This document shows positions 53,637 to 61,517 of a stretch of 64,000 nucleotides of DNA, piece by piece. Both the position numbers and the translations under genes were made by a program. The notes under the pieces are model-generated. The model had not been told where the DNA came from and did not search any database. It saw only the letters and a list, made by a program, of their open reading frames with translations. This stretch comes from GCA-2737725 sp965229355 (GTDB taxonomy: Bacteria > Pseudomonadota > Alphaproteobacteria > Rhodospirillales > Rhodospirillaceae), in assembly GCA_965229355.1 (NCBI GenBank), contig OZ245869.1:2418001-2482000 (forward strand). The letters are read 5' to 3'. Within the stretch, counting starts at the first letter, position 1, and every line of letters starts with the position of its first letter.

Positions 53637-54251
53637 ACCGTCATGCCTTTTCTGCATTCGCCTCAACGAAATTGTTATGGGCGAGTTTTGTAGAAACTTC
53701 CGAAAAGCGACCTCAGACCTGTGATCTTTTGGTGGCAGTTTTTAGCGGTTGTAAGTCGGGGAGAAATCGCGCTCTAAGCCGTTGGTATTCAATATAATTT
53801 CGACTTAAAATCATCTCTCTCGATCTATGATTGCGGCGCAATTGGTTAAAAAAACCTTACGAAATTAAGCTCCTCATAAAGCCTTAACCGTAGGTTTTTC
53901 CCTTGTTACGAGAAATTGCGTCAGAAATTTGGCTTTAACCCTTTATTATCAGAGGCTTAATCGCCGCTTTTCGTGAGGTTAAGATATCAGCGGGCCCTGA
54001 AATGGTAAGGTGGGCAGAGGGCTACTATCCTTCACGTTGAGACCTATCCTTTAGGATAGGTGGCCGTTCAGGCGGCGCATAAGAGATTGGTGGGGGCAAG
54101 AATCGAAGAGGGGCTGAGGCAAGTGAAGCCGGGCGCACCTTCAGACCTGCCTATGAAAACGCAATTGGGCTAAGGTTTTGGCTGTGTATGATTTTTTCTC
54201 AAGCGCGCTTTGACAGAGGCGTCGGGGTAGTTTATGCACCTGCCTCCTTTC
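53637..54251. other. Long intergenic region upstream of wecB and tRNA-Leu
   Basis: About 615 bp without a credible protein gene. The part nearest wecB (53760-53960) is AT-rich and should hold the operon promoter. The part at 53980-54180 is more GC-rich, contains the lux-box-like palindrome at 54042-54061, and could encode a small RNA; I recognise none. Confidence 0.4.
54042..54061. promoter_or_regulatory. Lux-box-like 20-bp palindrome upstream of wecB operon
   Basis: Arms ACCTATCCT / AGGATAGGT around TT, the size and outer bases (ACCT...AGGT) of a lux box. It matches the luxI-linked box at 56631-56650 at 14 of 20 positions. It lies about 405 bp upstream of wecB and 190 bp before tRNA-Leu. 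The two-base spacer rules out a normal RNA terminator hairpin. LuxR binding is inferred. Confidence 0.45.
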
Positions 54252-54337
54252 GCGGGTATGGCGGAACTGGTAGACGCGCCAGACTCAAAATCTGGTTTCC
54301 CTAGGAAGTGGGGGTTCGATTCCCTCTACCCGCACCA
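54252..54337 (+). tRNA. tRNA-Leu (anticodon CAA)
   Basis: 86 bases including encoded CCA. Acceptor GCGGGTA pairs TACCCGC; anticodon stem CCAGA/TCTGG encloses loop CTCAAAA with anticodon CAA. A long variable arm (type II tRNA) and the T arm GGGGGTTCGATTCCC follow. It reads UUG codons. Confidence 0.97.
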
Positions 54338-54404
54338 TCGCTCTCTTTTAAAGATCGTGTCAGAACACATCAAAGCAGAGCGTCTCAAAACAACGGATAT
54401 CGCC

Positions 54405-54770
54405 ATGACCTTCTTGCGTGCCGCAGTCGTCGCTTTGGTCATGGGCTACTCAGCGCAAGCAAGCGCTGCACAGTGTGTTGTCGTTACGCTCAAAGACGAA
54501 AACGGCACGATCATTAAAACCGATGCTCCTATCATCGGCTTGGTCGTGGATGGTATGCGGCCTTTGGTCAACCAAGGCTTGCCGCTAAATAGCATCAGCG
54601 AGCCTGGTGCCCCGGCGCAATGTCCGGCTGATCTTCTGGCCGCGGCTCAGCAGTTGTTTGATCAATCCTGTTTGTCAGATCAGGCGCGCGACGCGTTGGT
54701 GAAATCCACTGGTCAGATGATGGCCGAGGTGAGCGCCCGCTGCAGAAATATTTTCAAGGCACTCAAGTAG
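54405..54770 (+). CDS. Small secreted protein of unknown function
   Basis: 121 residues with a signal peptide (FLRAAVVALVMGYSAQASA, cleavage about residue 20). The mature part has Cys residues (AAQCVVV, AQCPADLL, DQSCLSDQ, SARCRNIF) that could form two disulfides. Unrecognised family. The open frame extends back to 54234, but that part is tRNA-Leu read as protein, so ATG 54405 is the start. It ends 11 bases before the convergent aminotransferase-like gene. Confidence 0.6.
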   Translation: MTFLRAAVVALVMGYSAQASAAQCVVVTLKDENGTIIKTDAPIIGLVVDGMRPLVNQGLPLNSISEPGAPAQCPADLLAAAQQLFDQSCLSDQARDALVKSTGQMMAEVSARCRNIFKALK

Positions 54771-54781
54771 ATTTGTCGTCG

Positions 54782-56086
54782 CTAAAGAACGGCACTTTCC
54801 AAGCTTTCGCTTAAGGCTGTTCCAATTGCGCTAATGTCTGCAACCGTGTGCGCTGTTGACAGAAAGCAGCGCCGTGATGCGTGCGCGACGACTTTACGGG
54901 CGAATAGGTTGCGATAAAACTCTTGTTCAAGACTGTTTTGGCCTGGCTCAAATTGCACGGCACAAATCGACCCTGCGGCACTCATCGTGGCGCGCGCCCC
55001 TAATCGCTTAGCTGTTTGATTGAAGTTGTTCACCAAACTTTGGGCTGCGTTATCAAGCTGGGGATAAATCTCATCACGATGTGTCAGTAGTAATTCTAAC
55101 ACTGCAATCGCTCCGGCAACGCTGAGGGGGTTGCCGGAATGGGTTGTGCTGCTGAAAATACGTTGGTTGTGATCAAGGGCGCCAAAGCCGGCCATGGCTG
55201 CTACGCGTCCTGCTACGGCACCAATGGGCAAACCGCCCCCGAGGGCATTGCCGTAGGTGACGAGGTCTGGACTTAAGCCAAACAATGCTTGCGCCCCGCC
55301 ATAGCCTAACCGGAAGCCGCTGTAGGTTTCATCAAGTACAAATACGGTGTGTGTGGTGCGACAAATGGACTGCACATCGTGCAGCCAGCTCTGAAACTGC
55401 AGTGAAGGCCGTAATGACGAGAACGGCTCGGCAATCACTGCTGCAATCTGCCCCGCGTAAGACCTGATCCAATCGATCGCGGCTTGCTCTCCGTAAGGCA
55501 ATACAATGACGAAATCGTCCATGGCTTTGGGGATGCCAGCACCCACATGTGCGCGACGGCGCAGCGCATCATTTGCGGCGCGATGAGGGCTGGTCGCTTC
55601 ACTGATCAATGCAAAATCGTGCAGCCCGTGATGGGCATTACTAAATACTGCAACTTTGTCACGGCCGGTGGCTGCGCGCGCTGCCCGTAAGGCTAGAAGT
55701 GTTGCGTCGCTTTCTGAATTGCAGAGGGCAACGCGCTCGTTGGCCGGTGCGGCGCCCCTAATCAATTCAGCTAACTGGTCCTGTTGGGGGTGAGCGAACG
55801 CATACATCCACCCGTTTTCCAGTTGTTTCTGAAGGGCCTCTTTCACGGGGGCTGCGCCGTGGCCTAATACCAGCGAGCCATACCCCATGCACAGATCAAG
55901 ATAAGACTCACCTGCGCGGTCGAAAATGCGTGCGCCGTTTGCATAGGTGGCGCTAAACCGCCCAAGCCCGCCCGCCAAATCCACGCTGGGTGACAAGGAT
56001 GTCGTCGAATGGGTTGCGGCCGCACGCGCTGACGCCAAAATTGCTTGCGTTGTAACTGCGGATAAAGCTGTCGCCGGGTCAGCCAT
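54782..56086 (-). CDS. Class III aminotransferase-like protein lacking the PLP lysine
   Basis: 434-residue fold-type I protein closest to glutamate-1-semialdehyde aminomutase/class III aminotransferases. Conserved parts are YLDLCMGYGSLVLGH, the phosphate-binding region NSESDATLLALRAARAATGR, AEPFSS, the PLP-ring Asp in VLDETYSGFR, and THSGNPLSVAGAIAVLE. The Schiff-base Lys is missing: LVTYGNALGGGLPIG has Asn280 (codon AAT at 55247-55249) where the family has Lys. The protein may bind PLP without standard transamination. AGGA lies upstream of the ATG. A 93-residue gene lies 39 bp upstream on the same strand, and the LuxI system is just beyond. Confidence 0.85.
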   Translation of the reverse strand: MADPATALSAVTTQAILASARAAATHSTTSLSPSVDLAGGLGRFSATYANGARIFDRAGESYLDLCMGYGSLVLGHGAAPVKEALQKQLENGWMYAFAHPQQDQLAELIRGAAPANERVALCNSESDATLLALRAARAATGRDKVAVFSNAHHGLHDFALISEATSPHRAANDALRRRAHVGAGIPKAMDDFVIVLPYGEQAAIDWIRSYAGQIAAVIAEPFSSLRPSLQFQSWLHDVQSICRTTHTVFVLDETYSGFRLGYGGAQALFGLSPDLVTYGNALGGGLPIGAVAGRVAAMAGFGALDHNQRIFSSTTHSGNPLSVAGAIAVLELLLTHRDEIYPQLDNAAQSLVNNFNQTAKRLGARATMSAAGSICAVQFEPGQNSLEQEFYRNLFARKVVAHASRRCFLSTAHTVADISAIGTALSESLESAVL

Positions 56087-56125
56087 ACTGAATATTCCTG
56101 ATCACCTGAATGACCATGGACCAGT

Positions 56126-56407
56126 TCAAGGCACGGCGCGTGTCGCAGAGCCTCCGGCGGCGAGAGCGCGGTCCGCCAGCATGTGATCATGTCGCGCTGC
56201 GAGATAACGTAGCATCACGCCCATCGCGACGGCATTAATCTCGATGGTTTGCCCCCACATGTTCTTTGCCAAATACGAGTGCGGCGCAAATGAAGCGCGC
56301 GGCTGCGCGTTTTGCTCGCTTTCAACCAACGCGAGCGAGGGGGTGGATCGATTGCGACGAGACCGCCGCGATGTGCCGACCAACTCAACATTCCTGAGGT
56401 GAGTCAC
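56126..56407 (-). CDS. 93-residue protein of unknown function in quorum-sensing island
   Basis: GTG start at 56407 preceded at seven bases by AGGAG, a better ribosome site than most genes nearby. The N-terminal third is basic and Arg/Ser rich (SRRSRRNRSTPS). The rest is a possible helix-forming segment (NMWGQTIEINAVAMGVMLRYLAARHDHMLADRALA). No family recognised. It probably forms an operon with the aminotransferase-like gene 39 bp downstream, transcribed divergently from luxI. Confidence 0.5.
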   Translation of the reverse strand: MTHLRNVELVGTSRRSRRNRSTPSLALVESEQNAQPRASFAPHSYLAKNMWGQTIEINAVAMGVMLRYLAARHDHMLADRALAAGGSATRAVP

Positions 56408-56549
56408 TGCAATGCTCCTGTACCAATACCCAATCGCTGACCACGTCTGGTTTTCCAGATCCGTCAGGCGTTTCTTTTTGTTGGCCGCAGCGCCGCATCT
56501 CGAATACTCGTGAACGGGCCTGCGACATCATGCGGTGAGATCTGATAAC

Positions 56550-56576
56550 TCATTGAAAATAATTGGTTTTCAATGA
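56550..56576. promoter_or_regulatory. Inverted repeat between luxI and divergent operon
   Basis: Perfect 10-bp arms TCATTGAAAA / TTTTCAATGA with a 7-base spacer, in the 306-bp luxI-side gap and about 55 bp from the lux box. It is not followed by a T run, so an operator for the leftward operon is more likely than a terminator. Confidence 0.4.
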
Positions 56577-56630
56577 CTCCAAAGTCTTTGACCGCATTTC
56601 TCTACCGTGACCGAAGACTGTCAACTTGAG

Positions 56631-56650
56631 ACCTGTCAGTTCTGACAGGT
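56631..56650 (+). promoter_or_regulatory. Lux box upstream of luxI
   Basis: ACCTGTCAG - TT - CTGACAGGT, a perfect 20-bp dyad matching the classic lux/las-box consensus (ACCTG...CAGGT). It ends 63 bp before the preferred luxI start, where a LuxR-type activator would bind next to the -35 region, giving positive feedback. It could also act on the divergent operon. Confidence 0.85.
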
Positions 56651-56713
56651 TCGCTGCGAAACGCTCTGGAAGATCATGCCGCCATAACATTTGTGCATGG
56701 GCATACGATCGTC

Positions 56714-57370
56714 ATGTTGGCCTCCATTATAGATATGTCGCATGCGACCCCAGATATGTCGCAACGTTTGGATGGAATGTTTAAGCTCCGACATGAAGTA
56801 TTTCGCGAGCGTTTGAACTGGGATGTGGGCTCGACCTACGGGCGTGAGCGCGATCAATTCGATGAGCTTGAGCCGGTCTATATTGTTTGCGAACAGGACG
56901 GCGAAGTATTGGGGTCGTGGCGGCTATTGCCCACACTCGGGCCGTACATGCTGAAAGATGTCTTCCCAGAGTTGCTGCATGGCGTACCTGCGCCACAAAG
57001 TGCAGACACGTGGGAGATTAGCCGTTTCGCGGTCTCTAAGCGTGTCGCCGGGAATGACTCGTTGGGCACGATTCGCAGCGTTACGCAGTTGCTACTTGAT
57101 CAGCTTTTTACATTCGCAGCCAAACGCAATCTCGCGCGCATTGTCGCCGTTACGGATGTGCGCTTTGAACGCATCTTAAGACGCTCGGGCCTGCAAACAG
57201 AGCGCTTTGGCCCGCCAATGCAGATTGGCGTGACGCAGGCTGTGGCAGGTTATGCGGATGTTTCGGCACTTAATCTGCAACGCATGCATGGTGGCGTGCA
57301 GATGGATTTAGGGCGTGACGTCCTACAAACTGCTCGAGCAATACCTGATCAATTGAAGTTGGCTGCGTAA
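56714..57370 (+). CDS. LuxI-type acyl-homoserine-lactone synthase
   Basis: 218-residue cytosolic enzyme that makes N-acyl-homoserine lactone from SAM and an acyl donor. The invariant residues are in place: LRHEVFRERLNWDV (Arg, Phe, Trp), RDQFDEL (two Asp), GSWRLLPTLGPYML (Arg), FPELL and WEISRFAV (Glu, Arg). ATG 56714 is chosen because it gives the usual first strand and spacing; GTG 56693 and ATG 56735 are alternatives, and none has a good ribosome site. A perfect lux box lies upstream, and a P450 gene follows on the same strand. Acyl chain cannot be predicted. Confidence 0.9.
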   Translation: MLASIIDMSHATPDMSQRLDGMFKLRHEVFRERLNWDVGSTYGRERDQFDELEPVYIVCEQDGEVLGSWRLLPTLGPYMLKDVFPELLHGVPAPQSADTWEISRFAVSKRVAGNDSLGTIRSVTQLLLDQLFTFAAKRNLARIVAVTDVRFERILRRSGLQTERFGPPMQIGVTQAVAGYADVSALNLQRMHGGVQMDLGRDVLQTARAIPDQLKLAA

Positions 57371-57465
57371 CTGCGCTTGCAATTTGGGTTGAAGATCGTG
57401 CAATCAATTTCACAACGCCTCTTATCGCTATACGCATTTTCTGTGTGCAGGAGCACTGCTGTTTT

Positions 57466-58824
57466 ATGTCCGGTTCAGGCCGTTTCCCCGGACCCAAGGG
57501 ATATCCCATCTTGGGCGTTCTACCCATGCTCAAGAACAATACGCTCGGGTTTCTCAAAGACACTGTTGAAACCTACGGCGATTTTGTTCCGCTGAGGGTG
57601 CTCATGCAAACAGCATACCTCCTCAATCATCCTTCGCATGTCGAGCACGTGCTGCAGCGGAATTATAAAAATTACCGCAAAACGCCAATGCTTGAGAAAT
57701 TGCGCCCTGTTCTCGGCGACGGACTGTTTATGAGTGAGGGCGATCTATGGACGCGCCAGCGAAATTTAATCCAGCCGTCATTTCATCGTGCGCGTATTGA
57801 TGCGTTGGCTGGCCGTATGGTCGAAGTGGTGGCTGAGTGGCTGAAGTCTTGGCAGCGCCATGCAACGTCAGGAAAGCCCTTCAATATATCGGACGACACG
57901 TCGTTGCTGACAATGGAGATCGCACTGCAAACCTTCTTTGGAGCAAGTTTGGGTCAAGACGGCCCAGCTTTTGCTGACGCCATGAAGGTGGTGCACGATG
58001 TTTCGGCTAAACGCATTTGGAACCTTACCAGCATTACCGAACTTTTGCCGACCCGCGAGAATCGTCAGTTCAAGCAGGCCGTCGCGCTGCTTCATGCGGT
58101 CGTGGGCCGCATTATCACCGAACGGCGCCAGACCAAAGCGCATCATGATGATCTGCTGGCCGTGTTGATGGATGCGCGTGATTCTGAAACCAACGAAGTC
58201 ATGAACGATAAGCAACTGCGTGATGAAGTTATGACGCTGATGTTGGCCGGGCATGATACTACCGCTACTATGATGGCGTGGGCTCTTTTGATTCTCACAC
58301 AATATCCCCAGCACCTTGAGGCTATGCGGCATGAAGTCGACACAGTGTTGTCAGGCCGGTTGCCGGAAGCCGGTGATTTAAAGGATCTTGTTTTTACCAA
58401 GCGTGTGATTCAAGAAATTGCGCGATTACGCCCTTCATTCTGGTGGTTTGCGCGTGTCGCGATTTCCGATGACGTAATTGGCGGTCAGCCGATCAAAGCA
58501 GGGACAACTGTTTTTATCTCGCAGTACCTGATTCAGAATTCCCCTAAATTGTGGGAAGAGCCCGAGAAGTTTGATCCAGATCGGTTTTCGCCGGAACGCA
58601 TTGCGCAAAGATCGCGGTTTGCTTATTTCCCATTTGGGGCTGGTCCGCGTGTTTGTGTTGGTTCGAATTTCGCTCTTATGGAAATGCAATTCGCGCTGGC
58701 GATGATGTTCCGCATGTTTGATGTGACGATTACGTCAGACCTGAACCCGCAATTTGGGAATCTCATCACCCTGCGGCCAACGGACGATATTTGGGCCACA
58801 GTGACTCCACGCAGGCGCCACTAA
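57466..58824 (+). CDS. Cytochrome P450
   Basis: 452-residue haem monooxygenase. N-terminal FPGPKGYPILG proline-rich start; I-helix AGHDTTATMMAW with the O2-activating Thr; K-helix ExxR as EIAR; haem-binding loop FGAGPRVCVG with the Cys ligand. The closest sequence style is CYP4/CYP102-like fatty-acid-type P450s, but without a fused reductase. ATG 57466 is preferred over GTG 57445. It lies 95 bp after luxI on the same strand, so it is probably co-regulated by quorum sensing, either acting on a fatty-acid-derived signal or making a separate product. No ferredoxin or reductase gene is nearby. Confidence 0.9.
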   Translation: MSGSGRFPGPKGYPILGVLPMLKNNTLGFLKDTVETYGDFVPLRVLMQTAYLLNHPSHVEHVLQRNYKNYRKTPMLEKLRPVLGDGLFMSEGDLWTRQRNLIQPSFHRARIDALAGRMVEVVAEWLKSWQRHATSGKPFNISDDTSLLTMEIALQTFFGASLGQDGPAFADAMKVVHDVSAKRIWNLTSITELLPTRENRQFKQAVALLHAVVGRIITERRQTKAHHDDLLAVLMDARDSETNEVMNDKQLRDEVMTLMLAGHDTTATMMAWALLILTQYPQHLEAMRHEVDTVLSGRLPEAGDLKDLVFTKRVIQEIARLRPSFWWFARVAISDDVIGGQPIKAGTTVFISQYLIQNSPKLWEEPEKFDPDRFSPERIAQRSRFAYFPFGAGPRVCVGSNFALMEMQFALAMMFRMFDVTITSDLNPQFGNLITLRPTDDIWATVTPRRRH

Positions 58825-58836
58825 GGCTCAGCAGTC

Positions 58837-59595
58837 TTAAGCAGTGAGCAATCCCATATGCATCGCTTTGGCGGCTGCATGGGTTTTGTTGTGAACGCCG
58901 AATTTTTCCATCACGTTTTGCAGATGGAAATTCACCGTACGCTCTGAGATTTTAAGAATCGCGCCGACTTCCCAGGCAGTCTTACCTTCCACAGTCCATT
59001 TCAAAATTTCAACTTCGCGATCTGTCAGTGGGATCGGTAACGCGGTGGCCTTCTCGGCACGTAGGTTGCGTTGAATGGAATCATGGAAGTGATAAGCGAT
59101 CACCTGTAATTCGAATTTCTTCGCATTGGTGATTTTGTGAAACTCTTTGTCCGACAGGTCGGAGTTCAAGCTGAAGATGCCAAGCTCGCCGCGCGGGCCG
59201 TGCACTGGGATCGTCAGGCCACGCTTAATGCCGTTCTCCCACGCGTCTTCCATCATCTGCGCTTCAAACGTATTGCGCGTGTTGGCTTTGAATTTTTCGT
59301 CCCACCGCAAGGGCAAGCGTTGCTCGGTGCATTCGCGCACAATCGGATCAATATGCGCGTAATCGCTTTCAAGATAATGTGCGACCCACTGTGCTTTTAG
59401 ATTGGTGAGGTAGATCAGTTCAGACATAAACGGCTGACCTGGCGTGGTGTCGCGAATCTCATCGGCGTCGACGCCAGCATATGTGTAGAGGTTATAGCCG
59501 TAGGAATCGAATGTTGCTGCCAGCTTGGCGCGAATCAATTCCTCGCTTTTCAGCGAGTCTAAATCCGACAGAACGGTCTCAAGCGACGCTTTCAT
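58837..59595 (-). CDS. LuxR-type quorum-sensing regulator
   Basis: 252 residues. The N-terminal autoinducer-binding domain has the signal-pocket pattern WVAHYLESDYAHIDPIV (Trp, Tyr, Asp, Pro), then LPLRWDEKF and GLTIPVHGPRGELG. The C-terminal LuxR/FixJ helix-turn-helix is LTDREVEILKWTVEGKTAWEVGAILKISERTVNFHLQNVMEKFGV. It is convergent with the P450 gene (12-bp gap) and the natural receptor for the LuxI product. The 230 bp upstream contain short imperfect dyads (GACAG-N6-CTGTC at about 59692-59707), possibly a weak autoregulatory site. Confidence 0.92.
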   Translation of the reverse strand: MKASLETVLSDLDSLKSEELIRAKLAATFDSYGYNLYTYAGVDADEIRDTTPGQPFMSELIYLTNLKAQWVAHYLESDYAHIDPIVRECTEQRLPLRWDEKFKANTRNTFEAQMMEDAWENGIKRGLTIPVHGPRGELGIFSLNSDLSDKEFHKITNAKKFELQVIAYHFHDSIQRNLRAEKATALPIPLTDREVEILKWTVEGKTAWEVGAILKISERTVNFHLQNVMEKFGVHNKTHAAAKAMHMGLLTA

Positions 59596-59825
59596 GTCGT
59601 AATGCCGCAGGATTTATAACTGCAGCAATCCCCCGGTCGGCGCTGTTTCTGAACAGTCGTTTTGGCTGCCAACCACCTTTGAAAACATAAGAGACAGACA
59701 ATGCTGTCACAAGCGATTCTATAGGGTTGATAATTTTATATAATACAACTTATGAACGATATTGCGCCTCACAGGTGGCACTATAAAAAAGCGGAATAGA
59801 ACAAAGCCTGAGTGATTCCAGCACG

Positions 59826-60500
59826 TTAGGAAAGCGCGGGAATGTCTGGCGTGCCGGGGTTATTCGTCGCTACGTCATCCCACGCATGATTGTGCAAGAT
59901 GCACGCATCACAAACGCCGCACGGCTGCGCGCTGCCCGATGACATATCGGGTGCATAGCAGCTCCATGTATCACCCGGTTTCAAACCTAGCTCTTTGGCG
60001 TGTGCAGCGATCTGCGGTTTCGTGAGGTTGACCAGCGGGGCCACAACGCGCGGTGGGTTCGGCACAGCTTCGGCCCACATTTTTCGGAATGCTGTCAGGA
60101 ATGATTCTCGGCAATCAGGATAGCCTGAGTAATCAACCGCGTTTACGCCGATCCAGACTTCTTCAGCACCAGCGCCTGCAGCTTCAGCGCATGCGATAGC
60201 CAAGAACACAGCGTTACGTCCCGGCAGAAACGTTGGTGCAATACCGTCGCGCATTTGTTCCATCGTACGCCCGGTCGGCACATCAATATGCGGCTTTTGC
60301 CAGCCCACATCGACCAAGTGTCGCTCGATGCCAAAGCGTGCGCATTGCTTGGCGGCAAATTCAATTTCGATCTGTTGGCGCTGGCCGTAACTGATGCCGA
60401 GGCTACGCGGGATGCGGCCGTGCTTGCGGGCCAGCAACAAGCACAAGGTAGAATCTAATCCACCCGAGTGCAGCACCACGCATTTTTTTTGCTCAGCCAT
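59826..60500 (-). CDS. queC: 7-Cyano-7-deazaguanine synthase
   Basis: 224-residue enzyme converting CDG to preQ0 in queuosine synthesis. PP-loop SGGLDST (about 13-19); zinc-binding Cys in SCYAPDM and CGVCDAC; FLPGRNAVFL in the middle. Last gene of queE-queD-queC, eight bases after queD. Confidence 0.95.
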   Translation of the reverse strand: MAEQKKCVVLHSGGLDSTLCLLLARKHGRIPRSLGISYGQRQQIEIEFAAKQCARFGIERHLVDVGWQKPHIDVPTGRTMEQMRDGIAPTFLPGRNAVFLAIACAEAAGAGAEEVWIGVNAVDYSGYPDCRESFLTAFRKMWAEAVPNPPRVVAPLVNLTKPQIAAHAKELGLKPGDTWSCYAPDMSSGSAQPCGVCDACILHNHAWDDVATNNPGTPDIPALS

Positions 60501-60508
60501 GTTTGCGC

Positions 60509-60880
60509 CTACGCCTTCACCATGTAGCGGCAGGCTTCACCGCAGCTGGGGCGGCGTACGGTGACGCTGACAAGTTGTGAAAACTTCGCGCCCAGCTTCT
60601 CGGCGATCCAGCGCGCAATATTTTCAAGCGACGGCGTCGATAGGCCTGGAATGTCATTCAATAAATAGTGGTCGAGCTGATCGCGCACCGCATTCAGTTC
60701 GCGTGTGATGTCTTCAAAATCCACCACGCAGCCCGACGTTTGATCTGGCTCGCCTTCCAATTCCACTTCAACGCGGAACGAGTGGCCATGCATGCGCGTG
60801 TTCTCGTGGCCCTTGGGCTTGTGCGGGAAGTGGTGCGCGGCTTCAAAGCCGAACTCTTTGAAAATGTGAAACCGCGACAT
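60509..60880 (-). CDS. queD: 6-Carboxytetrahydropterin synthase QueD-like
   Basis: 123-residue T-fold enzyme making CPH4 from dihydroneopterin triphosphate. Zinc His residues are in FEAAHHFPH and RMHGHSF, and the Asp-His pair in LDHYLLND. The segment before HGH reads GHENTRMHGH, whereas E. coli QueD has its catalytic Cys there (GHKCGRLHGH); here it is Asn. The C-terminal RRPSCGEACRY has Cys residues but aligns elsewhere. It may be an alphaproteobacterial QueD variant. It sits between queE and queC with minimal gaps, supporting the role. Confidence 0.9.
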   Translation of the reverse strand: MSRFHIFKEFGFEAAHHFPHKPKGHENTRMHGHSFRVEVELEGEPDQTSGCVVDFEDITRELNAVRDQLDHYLLNDIPGLSTPSLENIARWIAEKLGAKFSQLVSVTVRRPSCGEACRYMVKA

Positions 60881-60881
60881 C

Positions 60882-61517
60882 TTATCTGATACCTAGAAAC
60901 TTATGTGTCTGTAAGCTTAAGCGCCATTCCGGGTGCGCCATGCAGTATTCAACAGCAGCAGCCGTGTTCTTGCCTTGTGATGAGTTATCCATCGGTTGCA
61001 GGAAGCGGTGCTTGAAATTCAAATCCTTGTAGCGCTCGGGCTCACCACGCATCTGCGGATAAATCAGTTTCAACTCATCGCCTGCTTTAACAATCAACTC
61101 CGCATCTGCTTTCGGGCTGACACAAATCCAATCAACACCTGTCGGCACTTCAATCGTGCCATTGGTTTCAATGGCAATCTTAAATCCGCGTCCATGAACG
61201 GCGTCGATCAAAGCCGCGTCCAGTTGCAACAACGGCTCGCCGCCCGTGAACACCACAAACTTCTCGCCGCCACCATTGCCCGTCCACGCTGTTGCAATCG
61301 TCTCCGCCAGTTCATCGGCGGTTTTAAACTTGCCGCCACCATCGCCGTCGGTGCCGACAAAATCGGTATCGCAGAATTGGCAAACGGCAGCGCTGCGGTC
61401 CCGCTCTAAGCCGGTCCACAAATTGCAGCCGGAAAAGCGGCAGAACACGGCGGGCTTGCCGGTGTTCGCCCCTTCGCCTTGCAGCGTATAGAACAGCTCT
61501 TTAACCGAATACGTCAT
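60882..61517 (-). CDS. queE: 7-Carboxy-7-deazaguanine synthase
   Basis: 211-residue radical SAM enzyme making CDG from CPH4. LQGEGANTGKPAVFCRFSGCNLW, then CQFCDTDFVG supply the cluster Cys residues in the long-spacer form used by many proteobacterial QueE proteins; FTGGEPLLQLD follows. ATG 61517 is used; the frame extends to 61550. First gene of the queE-queD-queC operon. Confidence 0.94.
   Translation of the reverse strand: MTYSVKELFYTLQGEGANTGKPAVFCRFSGCNLWTGLERDRSAAVCQFCDTDFVGTDGDGGGKFKTADELAETIATAWTGNGGGEKFVVFTGGEPLLQLDAALIDAVHGRGFKIAIETNGTIEVPTGVDWICVSPKADAELIVKAGDELKLIYPQMRGEPERYKDLNFKHRFLQPMDNSSQGKNTAAAVEYCMAHPEWRLSLQTHKFLGIR

Noticed and set aside
54234..54404. N-terminal extension of the small secreted protein frame (reads ...AELVDAPDSKSGF...)
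   Set aside because: This is tRNA-Leu(CAA) translated in one frame, a familiar annotation artefact. The signal peptide begins at ATG 54405.
59692..59707. GACAG-N6-CTGTC dyad upstream of luxR as a lux box
   Set aside because: Only the inner half-sites resemble a lux box and the outer ACCT/AGGT bases are missing; too weak to call on its own.
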